Assembly (NCBI GenBank): GCA_039566865.1
Contig: CM076959.1
Span: forward strand, 10,027,501 to 10,091,500
DNA from: Aurelia coerulea
Lineage: Eukaryota; Cnidaria; Scyphozoa; Semaeostomeae; Ulmaridae
Reading direction: 5' to 3'
Length of the DNA stretch: 64,000 bases
In this document: positions 50,833-63,190 of the stretch, in pieces
Position numbering within the stretch: position 1 is the stretch's first letter
Layout: each line of letters begins with the position of its first letter
Position numbers and translations under genes: made by a program
The notes under the pieces: model-generated
The model's database searches: none
What the model was told of the DNA's origin: nothing
The model's input: the letters and a program-made list of their open reading frames with translations, nothing else

Positions 50833-51830
50833 TTCTCAAAGAAAACAAAATAAAAGCACAAAAAGTGTTGATTAACGTACTTTAATTGCTACAATTTGTA
50901 TTATAAAGAATATTGCACTCATCGTTCTTTAAAACTTTAGTTCTGCAAGTTACTTCTTTTATAGCACTATATTAGTGCTGCAGCAACCATTCATTGAAAC
51001 AGTACTATAGACATTAGCTTTTTCTTAGTCTCATTTTGGCTTTACTGCATAAAAAAATATCGATTAATTAAATGTTTCTTTTCTCAAAAAAAACATAATT
51101 AAAACAAAAAAAAGTCGGTTAACGTACTTTATTAGCTACAATTTCTTTTACAAAGAGTATTGCACTCATCGTTCTTTAAAACTATAGTCCTGCCAGTTAC
51201 TTCTTTTAAAGCACTATATTAGTATTGCAGCAACCATTCTTTGAAACGTTACTATAGACATTAGCTTTTTCTTTAGTCTCAATTTATATTTAGTGCATAA
51301 ACAATCATCATCAATCAATTAAATGTTTATTTTCGCAAAGAAAACAAAAGAAAAGCACAAAAAGTAAGGATTAACGTACTTTAGTAGCTAACATTTGTAT
51401 TATAAAGAGTATTGCACTCATCGTTCTTTAAAACTTTAGTTCTGCCAGTTACTTCTTTTAAAGCATTATATTAGTGCTGCCTCAACCATTCTTGGAAACA
51501 TTACTATAGACATTTGGCTTTTTCTTTAGTCTCATTTTTGCTTTACTGCATAAACAAACATCGATTAATTAAATGTTTATTTTCTCAAAGGGAGCGAAAG
51601 TAAAACACAAAAATTGTCGGTTAACGTACTTTAATAGCTACAATTTGTATTATAAAGAGTATTGCACTCATCGTTCTTTAAAACTTTAGTTCTGCAAGTT
51701 ACTTCCTTTTTTGCACTATATTAGTGCTGCAGCAACCATTCTTGGAAACATTACAATAGACATTATCTTTTTCTTTAGTCTCATTTTGGCTTTAATGCAT
51801 TAACAAACGTCGATTAATTAAATGTTTATT

Positions 51831-53568
51831 TTCTCAGAAAAAACAAAATAAAAAGAGAAAAAGTGTCGATTAACGTACTTTATTAGCTACAATTTCTATT
51901 ATAAAGAGTAATGCACTCATCGTTCTTTAAAACTTTAGTTCTGCAAGTTACTTCTTTTATAGCACTATATTAGTGCTGCCTCAACCATTCTTGGAAACAT
52001 TACTATAGACATTAGTTTTTTCTTTAGTCCCATTTTAGCTTTACTGCATAAACAAACATCGATTAATTAAATGTTTATTTTCTCAAAGAAAACACATTTA
52101 AAACACAAAAAGTGTCGATTAACGTACTTTATTAGCTACAATTTCTATTATAAAGAGTATTGCACTCATCGTTCTTTAAAACTTTAGTTCTGCAAGTTAC
52201 TTCTTTTATAGCACTATATTAGTGCTGCCTCAACCATTCTTGGAAACATTACTATAGACATTAGTTTTTTCTTTAGTCCCATTTTAGCTTTACTGCATAA
52301 ACAAACATCGATTAATGAAGCGTTTATTTTCCAAAAGAAAACAAAATAAAAACACAAATAGTGTCGATTAACCTACTTTATTAGCTACAATATCTATTAC
52401 AAAGAGTATTGCACTCATCGTTCTTTAAAACTTTAGTACTGCCAGTTACTTCTTTTAAAGCACTATATTAGTACAGCAGCAACCATTCTTTGAAACGTTA
52501 CTATAGACATTAACTTTTTATTTAGTCTCATTTTGGCTTTACTGCATCGATTAATTAAAAGTTTAATTTCTCAAAGAAAACAAAATAAAAATACAAAATG
52601 TGTCGTTCAACGTTCTTTAGTAGCTACAGTTTATATTATAAAGAGTATTGCACTCATCGTTCTTTAAAACTTTAGTTCTGCAAGTTACTTCTTTTAGAGC
52701 ACTATATCAGTGCTGCAGCAACCATTCTTGGAAACATTACTATAGACATTGGCTTTTTCTTTAGGCTCATTTTGGCCCTACTGCATAAACAAACATCGAT
52801 TAATTAAACGATTTTTTTCTAAAAGAAAACAAAATAAAATAAAAGCACAAAGAGTGTCGTTCAACATACTTTAGTAGCTACAATTTTTATTATAAAGTGT
52901 ATTGCACTCATCGTTCTTTAAAACTTTAGTTCTGCCAGTTACTTCTTTTAAAGCACTATATTAGTGCTGCAGCAACCATTCTTTGAAACATTACTATAGA
53001 CATTAGCTTTTTCTTTCGTCCAATTTTAGCTTTACTGCATAAACAAACATCGATTAATTAAATGTTTATTTTCTCAAAGAAAACAAATTTAAACCACAAA
53101 AAGTGTCGGTTAACGTACTTTATTAGCTACAATTTATATTAGAAAGACTATTGCACTCATCGTTCTTTAAAACTTTAGTTCTGCCAGTTACTTCTTTTAA
53201 AGCACTATATTAGTGCTGCAGCAACCATTCTTTGAAACATTACTATAGACATTAGTTTTTTCTTTAGTCTCATTTTGGCTTTACTGCATAAACAAACATC
53301 GGTTAATTAAATGTTTATTTTCTTAAAGAAAACAAAATTAAAACACAAAAAGTGTCAATTAAAGTACTTTATTGCCTACAATTTCTATTACAAAGAGTAT
53401 TGCACTCATCTTTCTTTAAAACTTTAGTCCTGCCAGTTACTTCTTTTAAAGGACTATTTTAGTAAAGCAGCAACCATTCTTGGAAACATTACTATAGACA
53501 TTAGCTTTTTCTTTAGTCTCATTTTAGTTTTTCTGCATAAACAAACATCGGTTAATTAAATGTTTATT
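51831..53568 (+). repeat. 1,738 bp (seven-monomer) tandem duplication, copy 1
   Basis: From TTCTCAGAAAAAACAAAA at 51,831 to the same motif at 53,569 is exactly 1,738 bp. Diagnostic shared features are AAAAAGAGAAAAAGTGTC, GCTGCCTCAACC junctions, ATTAACCTACTTTATTAG, TGGCCCTACTGC and a tandem AAAATAAAATAAAAGC. Few differences are seen, for example CAATATCTATTAC against CAATTTCTATTAC and CTACAGTTTATA against CTACAATTTATA. Confidence 0.87.
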
Positions 53569-55306
53569 TTCTCAGAAAAAACAAAATAAAAAGAGAAAAA
53601 GTGTCGATTAACGTACTTTATTAGCTACAATTTCTATTATAAAGAGTAATGCACTCATCGTTCTTTAAAACTTTAGTTCTGCAAGTTACTTCTTTTATAG
53701 CACTATATTAGTGCTGCCTCAACCATTCTTGGAAACATTACTATAGACATTAGTTTTTTCTTTAGTCCCATTTTAGCTTTACTGCATAAACAAACATCGA
53801 TTAATTAAATGTTTATTTTCTCAAAGAAAACACATTTAAAACACAAAAAGTGTCGATTAACGTACTTTATTAGCTACAATTTCTATTATAAAGAGTATTG
53901 CACTCATCGTTCTTTAAAACTTTAGTTCTGCAAGTTACTTCTTTTATAGCACTATATTAGTGCTGCCTCAACCATTCTTGGAAACATTACTATAGACATT
54001 AGTTTTTTCTTTAGTCCCATTTTAGCTTTACTGCATAAACAAACATCGATTAATGAAGCGTTTATTTTCCAAAAGAAAACAAAATAAAAACACAAATAGT
54101 GTCGATTAACCTACTTTATTAGCTACAATTTCTATTACAAAGAGTATTGCACTCATCGTTCTTTAAAACTTTAGTACTGCCAGTTACTTCTTTTAAAGCA
54201 CTATATTAGTACAGCAGCAACCATTCTTTGAAACGTTACTATAGACATTAACTTTTTATTTAGTCTCATTTTGGCTTTACTGCATCGATTAATTAAAAGT
54301 TTAATTTCTCAAAGAAAACAAAATAAAAATACAAAATGTGTCGTTCAACGTTCTTTAGTAGCTACAATTTATATTATAAAGAGTATTGCACTCATCGTTC
54401 TTTAAAACTTTAGTTCTGCAAGTTACTTCTTTTAGAGCACTATATCAGTGCTGCAGCAACCATTCTTGGAAACATTACTATAGACATTGGCTTTTTCTTT
54501 AGGCTCATTTTGGCCCTACTGCATAAACAAACATCGATTAATTAAACGATTTTTTTCTAAAAGAAAACAAAATAAAATAAAAGCACAAAGAGTGTCGTTC
54601 AACATACTTTAGTAGCTACAATTTTTATTATAAAGTGTATTGCACTCATCGTTCTTTAAAACTTTAGTTCTGCCAGTTACTTCTTTTAAAGCACTATATT
54701 AGTGCTGCAGCAACCATTCTTTGAAACATTACTATAGACATTAGCTTTTTCTTTCGTCCAATTTTAGCTTTACTGCATAAACAAACATCGATTAATTAAA
54801 TGTTTATTTTCTCAAAGAAAACAAATTTAAACCACAAAAAGTGTCGGTTAACGTACTTTATTAGCTACAATTTATATTAGAAAGACTATTGCACTCATCG
54901 TTCTTTAAAACTTTAGTTCTGCCAGTTACTTCTTTTAAAGCACTATATTAGTGCTGCAGCAACCATTCTTTGAAACATTACTATAGACATTAGTTTTTTC
55001 TTTAGTCTCATTTTGGCTTTACTGCATAAACAAACATCGGTTAATTAAATGTTTATTTTCTTAAAGAAAACAAAATTAAAACACAAAAAGTGTCAATTAA
55101 AGTACTTTATTGCCTACAATTTCTATTACAAAGAGTATTGCACTCATCTTTCTTTAAAACTTTAGTCCTGCCAGTTACTTCTTTTAAAGGACTATTTTAG
55201 TAAAGCAGCAACCATTCTTGGAAACATTACTATAGACATTAGCTTTTTCTTTAGTCTCATTTTAGCTTTTCTGCATAAACAAACATCGGTTAAATAAATA
55301 ATTATT
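53569..55306 (+). repeat. 1,738 bp tandem duplication, copy 2
   Basis: Second copy of the seven-monomer block. It ends near 55,300, where the sequence switches from AAACATCGGTTAA to ATAAATAATTATTTTC, a variant typical of the monomers near 31,260 and 58,750. The copy reads TTTTAGCTTTTCTGC near its end where copy 1 has TTTTAGTTTTTCTGC. Confidence 0.87.
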
Positions 55307-57419
55307 TTCTAAAAGAAAACAAAATAAAAGCACAAAAAGTGTCGTTCAACGTACTTTAATAGCTACAATTTCTATTATAAAGAGTATTGCACTCATCGTT
55401 CTTCAAAACTTTAGTTCTGCAAGTTACTTCTTTTATAACACTATTTTAGTGCTGAAGCAACCATTCTTGGAAACATTACTATAGACATTAGCTTTTTCTT
55501 TAGGCTCAATATATATATTTAGTGCATCAACAAACATCGATTAATGAAATGTTTATTTTCCAAAAGAAAACAAAATATAAAAACAAAAAGTGTGGTACGT
55601 TATTAGCTACAATTTCTATTACAAAGAGTATTGCACTCATCGTTCTTTAAAAGTTTAGTCCTGCCAGTTACTTCTTTTAAAGCACTATATAAGTACTGAA
55701 GCAACCATTCTTTGAAACGTTACTATAGACATTAGCTTTTTATTTAGTCTCATTTGGGCTTTACTGCATCGATTAATTAAAAGTTTATTTTCTCAAAGAA
55801 AACAAAATAAAAGCACAAAAAGTTTCGTTCAACGTACTTTAGTAGCTACAATTTATATTATAAAGAGTATTGCACTCATCGTTCTTCAAAACTTTAGTTC
55901 TGCAAGTTACTTCTTTTAAGGCACTTTATTAGTGCTGCAGCAACCATTCTTTGAAACATTTCTATAGAAATTAGTTTTCTCTTTCGTCTCAATTTATATT
56001 TAGTGCATCAACAAACATCGATTAATGAAACGTTTATTTTCCAAAAGAAAACAAAATAAAAACACAAATAGTGTCGATTAACCTACTTTATTAGCTACAA
56101 TTTCTATTACAAAGAGTATTGCACTCATCGTTCTTTAAAACTTTAGTACTGCCAGTTACTTCTTTTAAAGCACTATATTAGTACAGCAGCAACCATTCTT
56201 TGAAAAGTTACTATAGACATTAACTTTTTCTTTAGTCTCATTTTGGCTTTACTGCATCGATTAATTAAAAGTTTATTTTCTCAAAGAAAACAAAATAAAA
56301 ATACAAAAAGTGTCGTTCAACGTTCTTTAGTAGCTACAATTTATATTATAAAGAGTCTTGCACTCATCGTTCTTTAAAACTTTAGTTCTGCCGGTTACTT
56401 CTTTTAAAGCACTATATTAGTGCTGCAGCAACCATTCTTGGAAACATTACTATAGACATTGGCTTTTTCTTAAGGCTCATTTTGGCCCAACTGCATAAAC
56501 AAACATCGATTAATTAAATGATTTTGTTCTAAAAGAAAACAAAATAAAAGCACAAAGAGTGTCGTTCAACATACTTTAGTAGCTACAATTTTTATTATAA
56601 AGTGTATTGCACTCATCGTTCTTTAAAACTTTAGTTCTGCCAGTTACTTCTTTTAAAGCACTATATTAGTGCTGCAGCAACCATTCTTTGAAACATTACT
56701 ATAGACATTAGCTTTTTCTTTCGTCCAATTTTAGCTTTACTGCATAAACAAACATCGATTAATTAAATGTTTATTTTCGCAAAGAAAACAAATTTAAACC
56801 ACAAAAAGTGTGCATTAACGTACTTTAGTAGCTACAATTTCTATTAGAAAGACTATTGCACTCATCGTTCTTTAAAACTTTAGTTCTGCCAGTTACTTCT
56901 TTTAAAGCACTATATTAGTGCTGCAGCAACCATTCTTTGAAACATTACTATAGACATTAGTTTTTTCTTTAGTCTCATTTTGGCTTTACTGCATAAACAA
57001 ACATCGGTTAATTAAATGTTTATTTTCTTAAAGAAAACAAAATTAAAACACAAAAAGTGTCAATTAAAGTACTTCATTGGCTACAATTTCTATTACAAAG
57101 AGTATTGCACTCATCGTTCTTTAAAACTTTAGTCCTGCCAGTTACTTCTTTTAAAGGACTATTTTAGTAAAGCAGCAACCATTCTTGGAAACATTACTAT
57201 AGACATTAGCTTTTTCTTTAGTCTCATTTTAGTTTTTCTGCATAAACAAACATCGGTTAATTAAAAGTTTATTTTCTTAAAAAAAACAAAATAAAAGCAC
57301 AAAAAGTGTCGTTCAACGTACTTTAGTAGCTACAATATATATTTTAAAGAGTATTGCATTCATCGTTCTTTAAAACTTTAGTTCTGCAAGTTACTTCTTT
57401 TATAGCACTATATTAGTGT
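55307..57419 (+). repeat. Mixed-type satellite segment between the 1,738 bp pair and the third block
   Basis: About eight or nine monomers of mixed subtype. One is aberrant near 55,505-55,610: AATATATATATTTAGTGC replaces AATTTATATTTAGTGC, and AAAGTGTGGTACGTTATTAGC lacks the usual GATTAACGTACTTT stretch, a deletion of about 10 bp. The rest alternate between the ACAGCAGCAACC short type and AATGATTTTGTTC types seen elsewhere. No non-satellite sequence is visible. Confidence 0.75.
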
Positions 57420-60400
57420 TGCAGCAACCATTCTTGGAAACATTACTATAGACATTAGCTTTTTCTTTAGGCTCATTTTGGCTTTACTGCATAAACAAAC
57501 CTCGATTAATTAAATGTTTATTTTCTAAATGAAAACAAAATAAAAGTACAAAAAGTGTCGGTTAACGTACTTTAGTAGCTACAACTTCTATTATAAAGAG
57601 TATTGCACTAATCGTTCTTTAAAACTTCAGTCCTGCCAGTTTCTTCTTTTAAGGCACTTTATTAGTGCTGCAGCAACCATTCTTTGAAACATTTCTATAG
57701 AAATTAGTTTTCTCTTTTGTCTCAATTTATATTTAGTGCATCAACAAACATCGATTAATGAAACGTTTATTTTCCAAAAGAAAACAAAATAAAAACACAA
57801 ATAGTGTCGATTAACCTACTTTATTAGCTACAATTTCTATTACAAAGAGTATTGCACTCATCGTTCTTTAAAACTTTAGTCCTGCCAGTTACTTCTTTTA
57901 AAGCACTATATTAGTACAGCAGCAACCATTCTTTGAAACGTTACTATAGACATTGACTTTTTCTTTAGTCTCATTTTGGCTTTACTGCATCGATTAATTA
58001 AAAGTTTATTTTCTCAAAGAAAACAAAATAAAAATACAAAAAGTGTCGTTCAACGTTCTTTAGTAGCTACAATTTATAATATAAAGAGTATTGCACTCAT
58101 CGTTCTTTAAAACTTTAGTTCTGCAAGTTACTTCTTTTAGAGCACTATATCAGTGCTGCAGCAACCATTCTTGGAAACATTACTATAGACATTGGCTTTT
58201 TCTTTAGGCTCATTTTGGTTCTACTGCATAAACAAACATCGATTAATTAAATGATTTTGTTCTAAAAGAAAACAAAATAAAAGCACAAAGAGTGTCGTTC
58301 AACATACTTTAGTAGCTACAATTTTTATTATAAAGTGTATTGCACTCATCGTTCTTTAAAACTTTAGTTCTGCCAGTTACTTCTTTTAAAGCACTATATT
58401 AGTGCTGCAGCAACCATTCTTTGAAACATTACTATAGACATTAGCTTTTTCTTTCGTCCAATTTTAGCTTTACTGCATAAACAAACATCGAATAATGAAA
58501 CGTTTATTTTCTTAAAGAAAACAAAATTAAAACACAAAAAGTGTGGATTAACGTACTTTATTAGCTACATTTTCTATTACAAAGAGTATTGCACTCATCG
58601 TTCTTTAAAACTTTAGTCCTGCCAGTTACTTCTTTTAAAGCACTATATTAGTACTGCAGCAACCATTCTTTGAAACGTTACTATAGACATTAGCTTTTTC
58701 TTTAGGCTCATTTTGGCTTTACTGCAGAAACAAACATCGATTAATTAAATAATTATTTTCTAAAAGAAAACAAAATAAAAGCACAAAAAGTGTCGTTCAA
58801 CGTACTTTAGTAGCTACAATTTCTATTATAAAGAGTATTGCACTCATCGTTCTTCAAAACTTTAGTTCTGCAAGTTACTTCTTTTATAACACTATTTTAG
58901 TGCTGAAGCAACCATTCTTGGAAACATTACTATAGACATTAGCTTTTTCTTTAGGCTCATTTTGGCTTTACTGCATAAACAAACCTCGATTAATTAAATG
59001 TTTATTTTCTAAATGAAAACAAAATAAAAGTACAAAAAGTGTCGGTTAACGTACTTTAGTAGCTACAACTTCTATTATAAAGAGTATTGCACTAATCGTT
59101 CTTTAAAACTTCAGTCCTGCCAGTTTCTTCTTTTAAGGCACTTTATTAGTGCTGCAGCAACCATTCTTTGAAACATTTCTATAGAAATTAGTTTTCTCTT
59201 TCGTCTCAATTTATATTTAGTGCATCAACAAACATCGATTAATGAAACGTTTATTTTCCAAAAGAAAACAAAATAAAAACACAAATAGTGTCGATTAATG
59301 TACTTTATTAGCTACAATTTCTATTACAAAGAGTATTGCACTCATCGTTCTTTAAAACTTTAGTCCTGCCAGTTACTTCTTTTAAAGCACTATATTAGTA
59401 CAGCAGCAACCATTCTTTGAAACGTTACTATAGACATTAACTTTTTCTTTAGTCTCATTTTGGCTTTACTGCATCGATTAATTAAAAGTTTATTTTCTCA
59501 AAGAAAACAAAATAAAAATACAAAAAGTGTCGTTCAACGTTCTTTAGTAGCTACAATTTATATTATAAAGAGTCTTGCACTCATCGTTCTTTAAAACTTT
59601 AGTTCTGCCGGTTACTTCTTTTAAAGCACTATATTAGTGCTGCAGCAACCATTCTTGGAAACATTACTATAGACATTGGCTTTTTCTTAAGGCTCATTTT
59701 GGCCCAACTGCATAAACAAACATCGATTAATTAAATGATTTTGTTCTAAAAGAAAACAAAATAAAAGCACAAAGAGTCTCTTTCAACATACTTTAGTAGC
59801 TACAATTTATAGTATAAAGAGTATTGCACTCATCAATCTTTAAAACTTTAGTTCTGCAAGTTACTTCTTTTAGAGCACTATATCAGTGCTGCAGCAACCA
59901 TTCTTGGAAACATTACTATAGACATTGGCTTTTTCTTTAGGCTCATTTTGGTTCTACTGCATAAACAAACATCGATTAATTAAATGATTTTGTTCTAAAA
60001 GAAAACAAAATAAAAGCACAAAGAGTGTCGTTCAACATACTTTAGTAGCTACAATTTTTATTATAAAGTGTATTGCACTCATCGTTCTTTAAAACTTTAG
60101 TTCTGCCAGTTACTTCTTTTAAAGCACTATATTAGTGCTGCAGCAACCATTCTTTGAAACATTACTATAGACATTAGCTTTTTCTTTCGTCCAATTTTAG
60201 CTTTACTGCATAAACAAACATCGATTAATTAAATGTTTATTTTCTCAAAGAAAACAAATTTAAACCACAAAAAGTGTCGGTTAACGTACTTTATTAGCTA
60301 CAATTTCTATTAGAAAGACTATTGCACTCATCGTTCTTTGTAACTTTAGTTCTGCCAGTTACTTCTTTTAAAGCACTATATTAGTGCTGCAGCAACCATT

Positions 60401-63190
60401 CTTTGAAACATTACTACAGACATTAGTTTTTTCTTTCGTCTCAATTTATATTAAGTGCATCAACAAACATCGATTAATGAAACGTTTATTTTCCAAAAGA
60501 AAACAAATATAAACACAAAAAGTGTGCATTAACGTACTTTAGTAGCTACAATTTCTATTAGAAAGACTATTGCACTCATCGTTCTTTAAAACTTTAGTCC
60601 TGCCAGTTTAGTCCTGCCAGTCGTTCTTTAAAACTTTAGTCCTGCCAGTTACTTCTTTTAAAGCACTATATTAGTACTGCAGCAACCATTCTTGGAAACA
60701 TTACTATAGACATTAGCTTTTTCTTTCGACCAATTTTAGCTTTACTGCATAAACAAACATCGATTATTTAAATGTTTATTTTCTCAAAGAAAACAAATTT
60801 AAACCACAAAAAGTGTGGATTAATGTACTTTATTAGCTACATTTTCTATTACAAAGAGTATTGCACTCATCGTTCTTTAAAACTTTAGTCCTGCCAGTTT
60901 CTTCTTTTAAAGCACTTTATTAGTGCTGCAGCAACCATTCTTGGAAACATTACTATAGACATTGGCTTTTTCTTTAGGCTCATTTTGGTTCTACTGCATA
61001 AACAAACATCGATTAATTAAATGATTTTGTTCTAAAAGAAAACAAAATAAAAGCACAAAGAGTGTCGTTCAACATACTTTAGTAGCTACAATCTTTATTA
61101 TAAAGTGTATTGCACTCATCGTTCTTTAAAACTTTAGTTCTGCCAGTTACTTCTTTTAAAGCACTATATTAGTGCTGCAGCAACCATTCTTTGAAACATT
61201 ACTATAGACATTAGCTTTTTCTTTCGTCCAATTTTAGCTTTACTGCATAAACAAACATCGATTAATTAAATGTTTATTTTCTCAAAGAAAACAAATTTCA
61301 ACCACAAAAAGTGTCGGTTAACGTACTTTATTAGCTACAATTTCTATTAGAAAGACTATTGCACTCATCGTTCTTTAAAACTTTAGTTCTGCCAGTTACT
61401 TCTTTTAAAGCACTATATTAGTGCTGCAGCAACCATTCTTTGAAACATTACTACAGACATTAGTTTTTTCTTTCGTCTCAATTTATATTAAGTGCATCAA
61501 CAAACATCGATTAATGAAACGTTTATTTTCCAAAAGAAAACAAATATAAACACAAAAAGTGTGCATTAACGTACTTTAGTAGCTACAATTTCTATTAGAA
61601 AGACTATTGCACTCATCGTTCTTTAAAACTTTAGTCCTGCCAGTTACTTCTTTTAAAGCACTATATTAGTACTGCAGCAACCATTCTTGGAAACATTACT
61701 ATAGACATTAGCTTTTTCTTTAGGCTCATTTTGGCTTTACTGCATAAACAAACCTCGATTATTTAAATGTTTATTTTCTCAAAGAAAACAAATTTAAACC
61801 ACAAAATGTGTCGGTTAACGTACTTTATTAGCTACAATTTATATTACAAAGACTATTGCACTCATCGTTCTTTAAAACTTTAGTTCTGCCAGTTACTTCT
61901 TTTAAAGCACTATATTAGTGCTGCAGCAACCATTGTTTGAAACATTACTATAGACATTAGTTTTTCTTCCGTCTCAATTTATATTAAGTGCATCAACAAA
62001 CATCGATTAATGAAACGTTTATTTTCCAAAAGAAAACAAATATAAACACAAAAAGTGTGCATTAACGTACTTTATTAGCTACAATTTCTATTACAAAGAG
62101 TATTGCACTCATCGTTCTTTAAAACCTTAGTCCTGCCAGTTACTTCTTTTAAAGCACTATATTAGTACTGCAGCAACCATTCTTTGAAACGTTACTATAG
62201 ACATTAGCTTTTTCTTTAGTCTCATTTTAGCTTTTCTGCATAAACAAACATCGATTAATTAAATGTTTATTTTCTCGAAGAAAACAAAATAAAAGCACAA
62301 AAATTGTTGTTCAACGTACTTTAGTAGCTACAATTTCTATTATAAAGAGTATTGCACTCATCGTTCTTTAAAACTTTAGTCCTGCCAGTTACTTCTTTTA
62401 AAGCACTATATTAGTACTACAGCAACCATTCTTTGAAACGTTACTATAGTCATTAGCTTTTTCTTTAGTCTCATTTTGGCTTTACTGCATCGATTAATTA
62501 AAAGTTTATTTTCTCAAAGAAAACAAAATAAAAATACAAAAAGTGTCGTTCAACGTACTTTAGTAGCTACAATTTATATTATAAAGAGTATCGCACTCAT
62601 CGTTCTTTAAAACTTTTGTTCTGCAAGTTACTTCTTTTATAGCACTATATTAGTGCTGCAGCAACCATTCTTGGAAACATTACTATAGACATTGGCTTTT
62701 TCTTTAGGCTCATTTTGGCTTTACTGCGTAAACAAACATCGATTAATTAAATGTTTATATTCTAAAAGAAAACAAAAGAAAAGCAGAAAGATTGTATTTC
62801 AACATACTTTAGTAGCTACAATTTTTATTATAAAGAGTATTGCACTCATCGTTCTTCAAAACTTTATTCCTGCGAGTTACTTCTTTTAAAGCACTATCTT
62901 AGTGCTGCAGCAACCATTCTTGGAAACATTACTATAGACATTAGCTTTTTCTTTCGACCAATTTTAGCTTTACTGCATAAACAAACATCGATTATTTAAA
63001 TGTTTATTTTCTCAAAGAAAACAAATTTAAACCACAAAATGTGTCGGTTAACGTACTTTATTAGCTACAATTTATATTAGAAAGACTATTGCACTCATCG
63101 TTCTTTAAAATTTAGTTCTGCCAGTTACTTCTTTTAAAGCACTATATTAGTGCTGCAGCAACCATTGTTTGAAACATTACTATAGACATT
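57420..63190 (+). repeat. Third, rearranged copy of the 0.5-8.4 kb satellite block
   Basis: Monomers with CCTCGATTAATTAAATG, AACTTCTATT, AATGATTTTGTTCTAAAAG and CTTTCGACCAATTTTAGC recur in the order seen near 490-8,440 and 31,420-39,000, with several multi-monomer deletions and local repeats. The late part is aligned at an offset of 54,750 (7,942 with 62,692). Near 63,190 it switches abruptly to the class seen at about 10,660. Confidence 0.75.
60607..60648 (+). repeat. Local micro-duplication in a monomer (about 42 bp)
   Basis: GTCCTGCCAGT appears three times in succession with CGTTCTTTAAAACTTTA duplicated between the second and third, instead of once per monomer. It is a simple out-of-register duplication of the segment just before GTTACTTCTTTTA, at a position where the monomer type also changes (GAAAGACTATTGC before, CTTTCGACC after). 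It therefore marks an exchange point. Confidence 0.8.

Noticed and set aside
5476..62889. Six similar 65-codon frames (5,476; 7,942; 9,424; 37,185; 40,395; 62,692)
   Set aside because: They also start at TTG inside a monomer and differ only as their host monomers differ. Most other monomers have stops in the same frame.
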